Source: Coriobacteriia bacterium (lineage in GTDB: Bacteria > Actinomycetota > Coriobacteriia > Anaerosomatales > Anaerosomataceae). Taken from it: a DNA stretch of 46,106 nt. Shown here one piece after another: positions 16,134-24,296 of the stretch. The stretch lies in assembly GCA_016938135.1 (NCBI GenBank), contig JAFGVD010000042.1, forward strand, positions 1-46,106. Reading direction: 5' to 3'. Under the pieces are notes generated by a model. It made no database searches and was not told where the DNA came from. It saw nothing but the letters and a program-made list of their open reading frames with translations. The position numbers and the translations under genes were made by a program. Numbering within the stretch: position 1 is the first letter of the stretch; each line of letters opens with the position of its first letter.

Positions 16134-16876
16134 CCAAAGAAGCCGTCAACCGCTTCGCCAGGCTGATCGCCGCCAGCAAGTCGGCGGTGCAGATCGCGTT
16201 CGCCTGGCTCGATGAAGGCCTCGAATTCGAGCGCACGACACAAGCGTTCGTTGGAACGCTCTTCCTGATCCGGGGTGCTCGCAACTTCAACGCCGTACAG
16301 ATCTTGTGCGAAGCAGGATACGCAGTGGAGGCGCAGACCATGTTGCGCACCATGGTGGAAGACGTCGTCACGCTCAGCTACATCTCCACAAAACCCGAGA
16401 AGCTGGCCGAGGCATGGCTGACATTCGAGAATCCCCGACTGGCGCAAAGCCTCGAGCTGCTTGCAAAAGCCCACGGCCAGAACATCCCCGAGGGCAACGA
16501 GCGACCGCGCTTCGCACGATGGACGCGCCTCTCCTTGTTCCAAATGGCCGAGAAGGCCGACCGCGTGACACCCGGGATCGCCGAGTATCTGGACTTCGTC
16601 TACCCGGTCCTCTCGGACAGGGCGCACGGCAACACCTCGAGCAGCACAAGCTACGCAAGAACGTACGCGGACGGGACGATCGAAGCACTCTACAAGCCCT
16701 CGCCCGCGCAGGCCGACATCACATTGAGCAATGCCATCACCATTGTGTTGACCACCGCCGAACGCGCACAGGCACTGGGCGTGACGATCGACCTGACACC
16801 GCTGGAAGCTGCCGAGCGCGAGATCTATGCAGCCTGCGGCCTGGCTGCAGGTCTGCCGCCCGTCGCAGGAGAGTGA
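16130..16876 (+). CDS. DUF5677-like helical protein
   Basis: A 248-residue soluble, all-helical protein. RGARNFNAVQILCEAG followed by AQTMLRTMVEDVV matches the pattern of DUF5677-type proteins, in which an Arg-rich helical pair precedes an Arg-x-x-x-Glu motif. Family function is unknown. The GTG start overlaps the upstream stop and has GGAGG eight bases ahead; longer readings from 16025 would run inside the membrane-protein gene. The pairing with a His-rich membrane protein is the only clue to its job. Confidence 0.65.
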   Translation: MTKEAVNRFARLIAASKSAVQIAFAWLDEGLEFERTTQAFVGTLFLIRGARNFNAVQILCEAGYAVEAQTMLRTMVEDVVTLSYISTKPEKLAEAWLTFENPRLAQSLELLAKAHGQNIPEGNERPRFARWTRLSLFQMAEKADRVTPGIAEYLDFVYPVLSDRAHGNTSSSTSYARTYADGTIEALYKPSPAQADITLSNAITIVLTTAERAQALGVTIDLTPLEAAEREIYAACGLAAGLPPVAGE

Positions 16877-16908
16877 GCACGGCGTCCATGCCCGAACGCG
16901 CCAACCGT

Positions 16909-16934
16909 AGGGGCGCGCCTTTCGGCACGCCCCT
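16909..16934. terminator. Hairpin between convergent DUF5677 and ABC-2 genes
   Basis: AGGGGCG/CGCCCCT (7 bp), one mismatch, then GCC/GGC around a TTTC loop. It sits between two genes that converge, so it could serve both strands. No T-run is present. Confidence 0.6.
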
Positions 16935-16961
16935 GGAAGCTCGATGACCTCTCGGCTTTGA

Positions 16962-18626
16962 TCAGTCCCGCTGCCTGATGTCCCGACGCTGAAAGAGCGG
17001 GAACGAGATGCCGATCAGCACAGCCGCGATCACCGTGAGGACGACTGGGTGTCCCCAGTCCATCCCCTTGTTGAGCGGATCGTTGCCCAGATAGTAGTAG
17101 AACGGCGAGAGCCTCTGCAGGAACGAAAGGCCATCCGTCACGGAGCCGATCGAGTTGAGCACGTGCAACGCAACCATCACACCCGTCGCGCCCCACACTG
17201 CGGCGCCCTTCCGACCCGTACCGGCCCCTATCGCCAGAGCCAGTGCGCCTCCCACGATCCCCACCAATGTGAGCAGCACGCAGGTAGCGGCGATGTTCCA
17301 CATCGACATGTCCAGACCGGCGATGAGCGCGCCCAACGCGGTCCCGGCAAACGTCGCGAACCCTACGATAGAGGCATAGAACACCATGGCCCAGGTGTTC
17401 TCGGCGATCACCCGTGACCGCGTGATGGGGTTCGCCAGAAGCAGACCCATCGTGCGCTTGGATTCCTCGCCGGCGACAGCGGCCGAGCTGATAGCGATGG
17501 TCACGAGCATGACCATGATGGGGGCCATCATGCCGAACGTCTCAATCTGGAAGAAGCCAGCGGGCGTGCTCATATCTCCCCCGCCGAAGAAGGCGAACAG
17601 CACCTCCAGGCCCTCGGGGAGCTGCGCGAGCATCTCAAAGGCCTCCTTGGGCAGCGCGTTGTAGAACGGGCCAAGCATCAGCTGGATGAAGAACACATAG
17701 GAGCACGCCGAGACAAGCGCGATCTGATGCTCGGAGGCGGACTTGAGCCAGATGGACGAGACCCTCGCGGAACCGGCGAGACGATCCGCGATCTTCTTGG
17801 TCATCGGGTTCTCGCGCAGGCGATCGATGATCGTCACGCCCACGGACTGACCCTTCAGATCGCGCCGAAGGAGACCTATAAGTCCCACGACGGCGAAGAC
17901 TGCCGCCGCTCCGACCAGGAGTGCGATATGCCCCCACTCGATGCCGTTGTAGAGGGGCTCACTGCCGTTGAAGTAGTACCAGGGGAAGAGCTTGGCCCAC
18001 TTCTCACCGCCCTCGATCAGGGGCAGGAGACCCGCGCCGAGAAAACCGACAGCCAGGACACCCGTGCTGATCCCGCTTGCGGCGCCCCGCTTGCCGGTGG
18101 CTGCTCCGATGGCCACAGCGAGCAGGCCGTAGAAGAGCGTGCTCGCCAGCATGTGGACATTGAGGGCCATCACGTCAAGATCGCCCAGCGCGATGTCCAT
18201 CATGCTTGCGGTCCCTATCGAGATAGCCCACATGACCGCCGTGGCGAAGATGGTGAGTACGACCAGCGCCGCTACCTTCGACACGTAGACATGAGTGCGG
18301 CTTCTGGGGTTGGCGAGCAGAAGTCCGAGGGTTCCCTTGCGCTCCTCGCCCGCGATCGATGCAGCGCCCATCGCTAGAGCCATCGCGGCGAACGTCAGCG
18401 AACCATAGGTGCCGTAGATCGCTGCGATGGACAGGGCCCCGGCATCCATACCCGGGCGCAGACCGATCATGGTCCGATACGCCTCGGGGAACGTCGCAAG
18501 TATCGACAGGTCCAGGTCGGAGTACGCGGCAAAGCCCAGGAGCACGAAGGACCACACCACACCCAGGGCGATCATCCAGCCAAGCCAACGGTCGCGAACC
18601 GTCTTGAGGAAGACGTTGGCCAGCAT
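16962..18626 (-). CDS. ABC-2 type transporter permease with internal duplication
   Basis: A 554-residue permease made of two homologous halves of about 270 residues, each with about six membrane helices. The repeat is plain from EERKGTLGLLLANPRSRTHV in half one and EESKRTMGLLLANPITRSRV in half two, and from the matching loops FPWYYFNGSEPLYNGIEWGH and FYYYLGNDPLNKGMDWGH. A single gene therefore encodes a pseudo-dimer of an ABC-2 permease, working with one ATPase. The ATG overlaps the upstream ATPase stop as TGATG. Exported substrate unknown; drug or lipid export is the usual role of TetR-linked systems. Confidence 0.88.
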   Translation of the reverse strand: MLANVFLKTVRDRWLGWMIALGVVWSFVLLGFAAYSDLDLSILATFPEAYRTMIGLRPGMDAGALSIAAIYGTYGSLTFAAMALAMGAASIAGEERKGTLGLLLANPRSRTHVYVSKVAALVVLTIFATAVMWAISIGTASMMDIALGDLDVMALNVHMLASTLFYGLLAVAIGAATGKRGAASGISTGVLAVGFLGAGLLPLIEGGEKWAKLFPWYYFNGSEPLYNGIEWGHIALLVGAAAVFAVVGLIGLLRRDLKGQSVGVTIIDRLRENPMTKKIADRLAGSARVSSIWLKSASEHQIALVSACSYVFFIQLMLGPFYNALPKEAFEMLAQLPEGLEVLFAFFGGGDMSTPAGFFQIETFGMMAPIMVMLVTIAISSAAVAGEESKRTMGLLLANPITRSRVIAENTWAMVFYASIVGFATFAGTALGALIAGLDMSMWNIAATCVLLTLVGIVGGALALAIGAGTGRKGAAVWGATGVMVALHVLNSIGSVTDGLSFLQRLSPFYYYLGNDPLNKGMDWGHPVVLTVIAAVLIGISFPLFQRRDIRQRD

Positions 18627-19531
18627 CAGGCGCTCGCCTCCTCGTCCTGGTAGTAGGTCAGGAAGATCTCCTCCAGATCGGCTGACTGCGTGGATATGTC
18701 CACGATGCCGTAGCGACCCTCGGCGACCTTGAGGAGTGCGCCCATGTCACCACCAAAGGTCATGACGACGTGATTGTTCTGCGCACGGACGTCGGTCACG
18801 CCTTCGACAGCCCTGAAGACGTCGACATCCGCTGGCCGGTCGAGCTCGATCTCGACCTGTCGCATCGCCTTGGAGCGAAGCGCCTGCACCGTCTCGAGTG
18901 CGATCAGGCGTCCGTGCCGGATGATACCGACCCTGTGGGCGACGCGCTGCACTTCTGAGAGCGTATGGCTCGAGAGGAAGACGGTACGGCCCTCCGCCGC
19001 CACCTCGCGCATCATCTTCTGAAGTTCCCGCTGCACGAGCGGGTCGAGGCCGGAGCTCGGCTCGTCCATGATGACCACCTCGGGCTTGCTCATGAAGGCC
19101 TGGATGAGTCCCACCTTCTGCCGGTTGCCCGAGGAAAGATCGCCGACCTTCTTGTCCAGCTGCGCATCCAGTCGCTCAGCAAGCGTGTCCACGTACGCCC
19201 AATCGACACCACCGCGCAGGTTCGCGAAGTACATGAGCGTGTCGCGACCAGTGAGGTTTGGGTACATGGCCAGATCACCCGGGACGTACCCGATGTGCTT
19301 GCGTATCTCGACCGACTTCTCATGCGTGTCCATGCCGAGGATGGAGGCGCTGCCCGCAGTCGCGCGGATCTCGTCCATCATCGTCCTGATGGTGGTGGTC
19401 TTGCCCGCGCCGTTGGGTCCCAGGAAGCCGAAGACCTCCCCTGGCGGGATCTCAAGGTTCAGGTCGACAAGGGCCTCTACCTTGCCGTAGTGCTTGGTGA
19501 GTCCCTCGGTGCGGATAGCAGCTTCACTCAT
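18626..19531 (-). CDS. ABC transporter ATP-binding protein (ABC-2 exporter)
   Basis: A 301-residue DrrA/CcmA-type ATPase. Walker A GPNGAGKTT, signature LSSGNRQKVG, Walker B VVIMDEPSSGLDP and H-loop LSSHTLSE are present; SGNRQ replaces the usual SGGQ. A C-terminal extension of about 75 residues after VGIIRHGRL resembles the regulatory domain of drug-export ATPases. The start MSEAAIRTEGLTKHYG lies inside the last codons of the tetR gene and is preceded by GGGAGGAG. It drives the duplicated permease encoded next. Confidence 0.92.
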   Translation of the reverse strand: MSEAAIRTEGLTKHYGKVEALVDLNLEIPPGEVFGFLGPNGAGKTTTIRTMMDEIRATAGSASILGMDTHEKSVEIRKHIGYVPGDLAMYPNLTGRDTLMYFANLRGGVDWAYVDTLAERLDAQLDKKVGDLSSGNRQKVGLIQAFMSKPEVVIMDEPSSGLDPLVQRELQKMMREVAAEGRTVFLSSHTLSEVQRVAHRVGIIRHGRLIALETVQALRSKAMRQVEIELDRPADVDVFRAVEGVTDVRAQNNHVVMTFGGDMGALLKVAEGRYGIVDISTQSADLEEIFLTYYQDEEASA

Positions 19532-20213
19532 CGGCCCTGCTCCTCCCAATCTCGACGGTCGCATCCGCGCCGCCGAACGCATCCTTCATCAAGTCGAACG
19601 CCGTATCTGTAATGAGCCCGTCGTGCATGATCTCCAGCGTCGGATCCATGTAAGCGGCAGCAGCCCTGGGGTCATCAGGCGTCACGGCGATATCCACGCC
19701 AAGCAGCCTATGGATATGTTTGCCCAACACCAGGTTGCCCAAAGACCACATCACGGTGATGACCGCGCGCCCATACGGGTCGGTGGCGGGCTTCATGAGA
19801 CCCGAGGCCACCATCTGCTCCGAATACTCGACGGCGTCACGAACGAGTTCGTTCACAAGAGCATCGACGCTCGAGGACGAGTCGGTCAGCACATTGGCGA
19901 GATAGCCCACGAGCGGTGGCCCGTCCTGCTGCTGCTTGAGCGACTCGATGGGGTCCATACGGGCACCAGCGGCGGCTGCAGCCTCTTTGAGCTCGCGGAT
20001 CACCGTCGCTATGTGCTCGTCGCAGGCGACGCGCAGGCCTTCCATGGACTCGAAATGATGGATGACGAGTGCCGCCGACACACCCGCTGCGGCGGCGACC
20101 GCACGCACGCTTGCCGCGCCGGGGCCGCCCTCGGCGATCACCTGGATAGCCGCATCCCGGATGCGGGCCTTGGTGGAGCGATCGTCGCGTGATGTCGATG
20201 ATGCTGAACACAT
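19524..20213 (-). CDS. TetR-family transcriptional regulator
   Basis: A 229-residue repressor. The HTH is AASVRAVAAAAGVSAALVIHHFESMEGLR at about residues 34-62. It is the first gene of the ABC-2 exporter operon and overlaps the ATPase gene by eight bases. I chose the ATG at 20213 (MCSASSTSRDD) because -35 TTGCCG and -10 TAGTAT, 17 bases apart, end seven bases before it, which fits a leaderless mRNA; no ribosome site is visible. An in-frame ATG three codons earlier and a TTG further out are alternatives. Two 14-base palindromes cover this start, so the protein probably represses its own operon. Confidence 0.88.
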   Translation of the reverse strand: MCSASSTSRDDRSTKARIRDAAIQVIAEGGPGAASVRAVAAAAGVSAALVIHHFESMEGLRVACDEHIATVIRELKEAAAAAGARMDPIESLKQQQDGPPLVGYLANVLTDSSSSVDALVNELVRDAVEYSEQMVASGLMKPATDPYGRAVITVMWSLGNLVLGKHIHRLLGVDIAVTPDDPRAAAAYMDPTLEIMHDGLITDTAFDLMKDAFGGADATVEIGRSRADE

Positions 20214-20238
20214 GTTCAACATACTAAACACTTGTTCA
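20205..20238 (-). promoter_or_regulatory. Twin TetR operators and promoter of the ABC-2 exporter operon
   Basis: TGAACA-TG-TGTTCA on the minus strand (20205-20218) is a perfect palindrome apart from its 2-base centre. A second copy, TGAACA-AG-TGTTTA (20225-20238), lies exactly 20 bases away with one mismatch. The minus-strand promoter TTGCCG-17-TAGTAT (20222-20250 region) is interleaved with both. The first palindrome contains the proposed start ATG. Confidence 0.72.
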
Positions 20239-20260
20239 ATATACGGCAAGAGCGCGCCTG

Positions 20261-20698
20261 CTAGCGCGCAAACACGCTCCCGACTCCTACGCCGTTAGAC
20301 GCGCACCAGCCCTGAGAGACCTCCACCACATACCGTGACGGCGACGGGCTCTGAACCCGTCGATCGCTCTTCCCTGGCACGAGCGACTCGATGGCGCTCA
20401 CCCGCCCGTCCTCGGCAATGAACACGACATCCAGCGGGAACGTGACGTCTTTGATGCCGAAGGTGCGGATATCGGCATCCGGGTAGACGAAGAGCATGCC
20501 CTCGTCCCCGGCCAGCTCATCGAAGCCGTTGAGACCCTCGCTTCGTTCGGCGGGTGTCTCGGCCACCCAGACCTGCAACTCATGGGTCCCCAGCGTCGCT
20601 TCTTCGCGCCGGAGTCCGTCGGACGCGCATCCCGCAAGCAACGGGACGGTCACCGCCAACAGGGCAAGCATGCATCGGCGGGGTACGATACGCCTCAT
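20261..20698 (-). CDS. DUF192-family lipoprotein
   Basis: A 145-residue exported protein. The signal peptide MRRIVPRRCMLALLAVTVPLLAGC ends in a lipobox with Cys24. The mature part is a DUF192 domain: ETPAERSEGLNGFDEL, GMLFVYPDADIRTFGIKDVTFPLDVVFI, and the C-terminal GWCASNGVGVGS region. The family has a beta-barrel fold of unknown function, often periplasmic. The proposed ATG shares two bases with the divergent glycosyltransferase ATG (CATG). No ribosome site precedes it; an internal ATG nine codons on would shorten the signal peptide. Confidence 0.82.
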   Translation of the reverse strand: MRRIVPRRCMLALLAVTVPLLAGCASDGLRREEATLGTHELQVWVAETPAERSEGLNGFDELAGDEGMLFVYPDADIRTFGIKDVTFPLDVVFIAEDGRVSAIESLVPGKSDRRVQSPSPSRYVVEVSQGWCASNGVGVGSVFAR

Positions 20699-21893
20699 GA
20701 GGATCGCATACATATCAGACACGTACCTCCCCGAGACGAACGGCATCGTCACCGCCATCGCCCGTCACTCATCCGCCCTGGCCGAACGCGGCCATGAGTT
20801 CCTCATCCTGTGCCCACGATACGCCACAACCGACCCCTCGGGGCAGAAGCGTATCAGCGTGCGGCGATTCCGCGCAGTCTGCGCGGGAAGCAACCAAGAC
20901 ACTCGTGTCGCCCTACCCTGGCTGCCCTCGATGATGCGGGCGCTGCGTGACTTCAGGCCCGACATCATCCATGTGCACACGCCTCTGGCCATCGGGATCG
21001 CCGGTGTCGCCTCAGCAAAGCTGCTGCGGGTCCCTCTCATACAGACGTATCACAGCTACATGCCGGGCTTCATGCAGTATCTCGATCCGCGCAGATTGCT
21101 CAAGCTCGACACCGGGCCACGCCGCGAGAAGAACAGCCGGCTGTCCTGGCATCTGGGGCGGCTACTGTACAACCGATCCGACCTGGTGCTCGCACCTTCA
21201 AATACGCTTGTGGACGAAGTGCGAGCGCACGGGATACGACCGCCCGTCCGTTATCAGACGAACGGCATCGAGCTCTCGGAGTTCCCTCCCAAGGCGGAGT
21301 ACTCACCGCGCCGACGCATCGTACACATCGGCCGCCTCGGTTATGAGAAGCACGCCGACGTCGTGATACGCGCGTTCGCCGTCTTCTCGGCAGACCACCC
21401 GGACTGGACGCTGCACGTGCTGGGCGAAGGCCCCGCAAAGCCATACCTCCTCCGCCTGACAGATGAGCTGGACATGGCAAACCGCGTGCAATGGAGCGGC
21501 TTCATCCACCGGGCACGACTGGCCGAGACGTACCGCGAAGCGGACATCTTCGCGACCGCCAGCACCATCGAGACCCAGGGCCTCGTCGTCCTGGAAGCGA
21601 TGGCTTCCGGCACGCCCGTGGTCGGCGTGAACGCGCTCGCGATACCGGAGATGGCGCGCGACGGACGTGACGGCATCATCGTTGAGCCGTATGATTCCGA
21701 AGCGATGGCGCGTGCGTTCGCGCGCCTAGCTGACGACGACGGGCTGCGGGAGCGCACAGGACGCAATGCGCGGGAGAGCGTGACGGCGCACCGTCTCTCG
21801 GATGCGGTCGATCGCCTTGAGCGCACGTATGAGGCCGTGGCAAGCGGACAGACAAAGGAACCTGAAGACAGGAGCGACAATGGCATCTGGTGA
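20697..21893 (+). CDS. GT4-family glycosyltransferase
   Basis: A 398-residue GT-B fold enzyme. The N-terminus MRIAYISDTYLPETNGIVTAI is the classic acceptor-domain opening of mannosyl- and glucosyltransferases acting on lipids. Further marks: HVHTPLAIGIAG, QTYHSYMPGF, and the donor-site EX7E region ASTIETQGLVVLEAMASGTPVVG. It probably transfers a sugar from a nucleotide donor to a membrane lipid such as diacylglycerol or a phosphatidylinositol mannoside-type acceptor (inference from family). It overlaps the CDF gene by 14 bases. Confidence 0.9.
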   Translation: MRIAYISDTYLPETNGIVTAIARHSSALAERGHEFLILCPRYATTDPSGQKRISVRRFRAVCAGSNQDTRVALPWLPSMMRALRDFRPDIIHVHTPLAIGIAGVASAKLLRVPLIQTYHSYMPGFMQYLDPRRLLKLDTGPRREKNSRLSWHLGRLLYNRSDLVLAPSNTLVDEVRAHGIRPPVRYQTNGIELSEFPPKAEYSPRRRIVHIGRLGYEKHADVVIRAFAVFSADHPDWTLHVLGEGPAKPYLLRLTDELDMANRVQWSGFIHRARLAETYREADIFATASTIETQGLVVLEAMASGTPVVGVNALAIPEMARDGRDGIIVEPYDSEAMARAFARLADDDGLRERTGRNARESVTAHRLSDAVDRLERTYEAVASGQTKEPEDRSDNGIW

Positions 21894-22812
21894 ATCGAAG
21901 ACCGCGGTCCTTGCAGCGGTGGTAGGAAACCTCATCATCGCGATCATCAAGTTCGTGGCTGCGGGCATCACCGGGAGTTCAGCGATGATCTCTGAAGGGA
22001 TCCATTCCCTTGTGGACACCGGCAACGGCGGTTTGCTGCTGTTCGGCATGAAGCGCTCCACGCGACCGGCAGACACCGAGCATCCCTTCGGGCACGGCAA
22101 GGCGCTCTACTTCTGGAGCCTGGTGGTCGCCGTCTCCATCTTCGGCATCGGTGGCGGCATGTCGCTCTACGAGGGCGTCTCCCACATCCGACACGTGGCC
22201 CCCGGAGCGGTGCTCTCTGACCCAACCGCCAACTACATCGTGCTCGCCATCGCGCTGGCGGTAGAAGGGTTCTCGTTCAGCATCGCGATGAAGCAGTTCA
22301 TGCGCGCGAAGGGCTCACTGGGCGCGTGGGAGTTCATCCGTCAGTCGAAAGACCCCAGCCTCTATACCGTCGTGCTCGAGGACAGCGCCGCGATGACGGG
22401 ACTCGTCTTCGCCTTTCTCGGCGTGTTCTTCGGCCACCTGCTGAACAACCCGTACCTGGACGGGATCGCGTCCATCGCGATCGGGCTGCTGCTCATGGGC
22501 GTTGCCTTCATCCTTGCCGCCGAGACCAAGGGTCTCCTCCTTGGCGAGGGCATGACCGCGGCCGGCATCGAAAGCCTCCGCAACATCGTCGAAGCCGATG
22601 AGGGCGTGGAACGTGCCGGGGAGATCCTCACCATGTACATGGGACCGCACGCGCTGCTGGTGAACCTGGAAGTCGTGTTCAAAGACACGCTTTCCGCCGA
22701 GGAGATCCACGATGCGATCCATCGCGTCGAGACCGGGATCACCGCGAAGCATCCGGACGTGTCGCGCGTCTACATCGAAGTGCAGTCGCTTGCCGGAGAT
22801 CCCGCGGCGTGA
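21880..22812 (+). CDS. Cation diffusion facilitator (SLC30-type) transporter
   Basis: A 310-residue CDF transporter with six helices and a C-terminal cytoplasmic ferredoxin-like domain (about 215-305). Helix 2 has the HSLVDTGNGG metal site. In helix 5 the usual HxxxD is replaced by LEDSAAMTG, as in the SLC30A9/ZnT9-like branch, so metal specificity is uncertain. The start MASGESKT follows AGGAG by four bases and lies inside the glycosyltransferase gene. The best-known substrates of the family are Zn, Fe and Mn, exported against protons. Confidence 0.87.
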   Translation: MASGESKTAVLAAVVGNLIIAIIKFVAAGITGSSAMISEGIHSLVDTGNGGLLLFGMKRSTRPADTEHPFGHGKALYFWSLVVAVSIFGIGGGMSLYEGVSHIRHVAPGAVLSDPTANYIVLAIALAVEGFSFSIAMKQFMRAKGSLGAWEFIRQSKDPSLYTVVLEDSAAMTGLVFAFLGVFFGHLLNNPYLDGIASIAIGLLLMGVAFILAAETKGLLLGEGMTAAGIESLRNIVEADEGVERAGEILTMYMGPHALLVNLEVVFKDTLSAEEIHDAIHRVETGITAKHPDVSRVYIEVQSLAGDPAA

Positions 22813-22819
22813 CAAAACG

Positions 22820-22851
22820 GCGAAGGGCCCCTGACTCCAGGGGCCCTTCGC
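22820..22851. terminator. Strong bidirectional-type hairpin after the CDF gene
   Basis: A perfect 14-bp stem (GCGAAGGGCCCCTG / CAGGGGCCCTTCGC) with an ACTC loop, seven bases past the CDF stop. On the minus strand it is followed by CGTTTTG, so it can also end the transcript coming from the right. Confidence 0.82.
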
Positions 22852-22857
22852 TTGTCA

Positions 22858-22889
22858 GAGTCATCCGCTCAGGCTTGAGCGGATGACTC
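22858..22889 (-). terminator. Second 14-bp hairpin spanning the stop codon of the next gene
   Basis: GAGTCATCCGCTCA and TGAGCGGATGACTC pair perfectly with a GGCT loop. The stem includes the last six sense codons and the stop of the minus-strand gene ending at 22869, and lies six bases from the previous hairpin. It may protect or punctuate the mRNA end. Confidence 0.55.
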
Positions 22890-23267
22890 ATCAGCGTACG
22901 AAAGGAACTCGGCGCGCCGGGCACGATCGGTAGCGTCTTTCAGAGTCTCGACCGCAAGCTCCAACGTCGTGCTGCGCTGCGTGCCATGACGATGCAGACG
23001 ATCCGCGTGCCCCGCAAGGACACGTGTGTCGTGCAGGCTGAGCTTGCTGAAGTGCAGCCTCTCCCACTCCGCCCGGTCCCGGGTAGCCCATATCTCGCCG
23101 AAGAACCACCGCAGGTTCTCGACCTCTTCGCGAGTCAGGAAGTGCCAGTCCGCCTTGAGCCCGGCACGCAGCCGATCCATTGCGCGCTCCACCGCGCGCT
23201 GACGGGTGATCTGGTACATACGCGCACCAAGGGTCTCCTCGGTGGATGTCTTACGGATTGGATCCAT
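22869..23267 (-). CDS. Conserved hypothetical helical protein
   Basis: I do not recognise it. The 132-residue product is soluble, charged and helical, rich in Arg, Glu and Leu, with no signal peptide or membrane segment. HFLTREEVENLRWFFGEIW is a conserved-looking core. The start MDPIRKTS is preceded by AAAGGTG; an ATG 11 codons earlier has no site. Its last codons form one arm of a strong hairpin. Confidence 0.6.
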   Translation of the reverse strand: MDPIRKTSTEETLGARMYQITRQRAVERAMDRLRAGLKADWHFLTREEVENLRWFFGEIWATRDRAEWERLHFSKLSLHDTRVLAGHADRLHRHGTQRSTTLELAVETLKDATDRARRAEFLSYADESSAQA

Positions 23268-23459
23268 CTTGTGACACCTTTCACTAGCGCGTTCGTACAC
23301 ATGGGTTTCGATGCGCTATACGGTGTCCCTGCAAACGTAAAGAAGCCTGTGGGTGTGTTAGCCGCGCTTCGGAAAACCCCTGGTAGAGAGTCTGATAGAC
23401 CGCAAACGGACTTGTGGGATTCTCTGGAAACGGAGTGGCCGGGAAAAGCGCCACCGCCC

Positions 23460-24173
23460 CTACTCGTGGCTGCCACTCATGAGGCGTGCCACCATGGAAT
23501 CGGCCTCTATTCGCAGCAAGACGACCTCGGGATCAAGGCCTAGTGCCTCCTCAAGATACTCCTCGAGCACAGGTCCTTGTAGAAACGACGCGCGACGAAG
23601 CCTGACGGCCACGGGCTCCCAGGGTCCCCGCTTCCGGAGGCACCAGAGTCCCACAGCCAGGATCGCAAGGGCCAGCAGCGGGACCGCCGAGAAGTAGGCG
23701 CTGTATGACCACAGACCGGCGGCGATCACCAACGCTGAGCCGGCCAGCATGAGCCAAACCACCGGGCCGGGTTCGTTCATCACAACGAACATGAGCTTTG
23801 GCACCTCGATCACATCACCCACGGGCTGAAATCCTATCTCAGCCCGACGCAAGCGGATGTAGACAGCCAAAGACCCCCTGCGCCTTCGCATGTCCCAAAC
23901 GGTGACCAGCAGGAAGGTGGCGATGCCCAGACCCAGCCCGAACCGCACCAGGGGTCCATACTCGGAGGTTGCGGCCATGCCGGCGGCTGCCACGAACGCA
24001 GCGAGGAAGTACAGCCAGGGCATGCCCAGGGCCGGCTCGGACATCCGGGCGTCGGCCACCTCGTCAACGTGAGAGGACAGAAGGTATCCCCAGCCGATGG
24101 AGTCGAACATCGAGCCCACCACTGCGAGGAGGAAGAACCCTGCTATCCCTATGGCCATCCAGAACATGGGCAA
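23460..24173 (-). CDS. Predicted four-helix membrane protein, function unknown
   Basis: A 237-residue protein with hydrophobic segments at about residues 5-25, 51-70, 75-92 and 135-175 (the last probably two helices), followed by a charged C-terminal cytoplasmic domain of about 55 residues (EEYLEEALGLDPEVVLLRIEAD). I see no known motif. It is divergent from the multiheme cytochrome gene, 123 bases away, with no shared operator that I can recognise. The 192 bases before the next gene (23268-23459) hold nothing I can identify. Confidence 0.62.
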   Translation of the reverse strand: MPMFWMAIGIAGFFLLAVVGSMFDSIGWGYLLSSHVDEVADARMSEPALGMPWLYFLAAFVAAAGMAATSEYGPLVRFGLGLGIATFLLVTVWDMRRRRGSLAVYIRLRRAEIGFQPVGDVIEVPKLMFVVMNEPGPVVWLMLAGSALVIAAGLWSYSAYFSAVPLLALAILAVGLWCLRKRGPWEPVAVRLRRASFLQGPVLEEYLEEALGLDPEVVLLRIEADSMVARLMSGSHE

Positions 24174-24296
24174 GTCCCAACGTGACGATGTGGCACCCCG
24201 AGTCTACGCGACCGGAGCATGCGCGCATATGCGTATCGAGAAGCCTAGGGGTACCATAACCCCAGGGAGCACCAGTACAGCCGAGGAGAGAACCCG

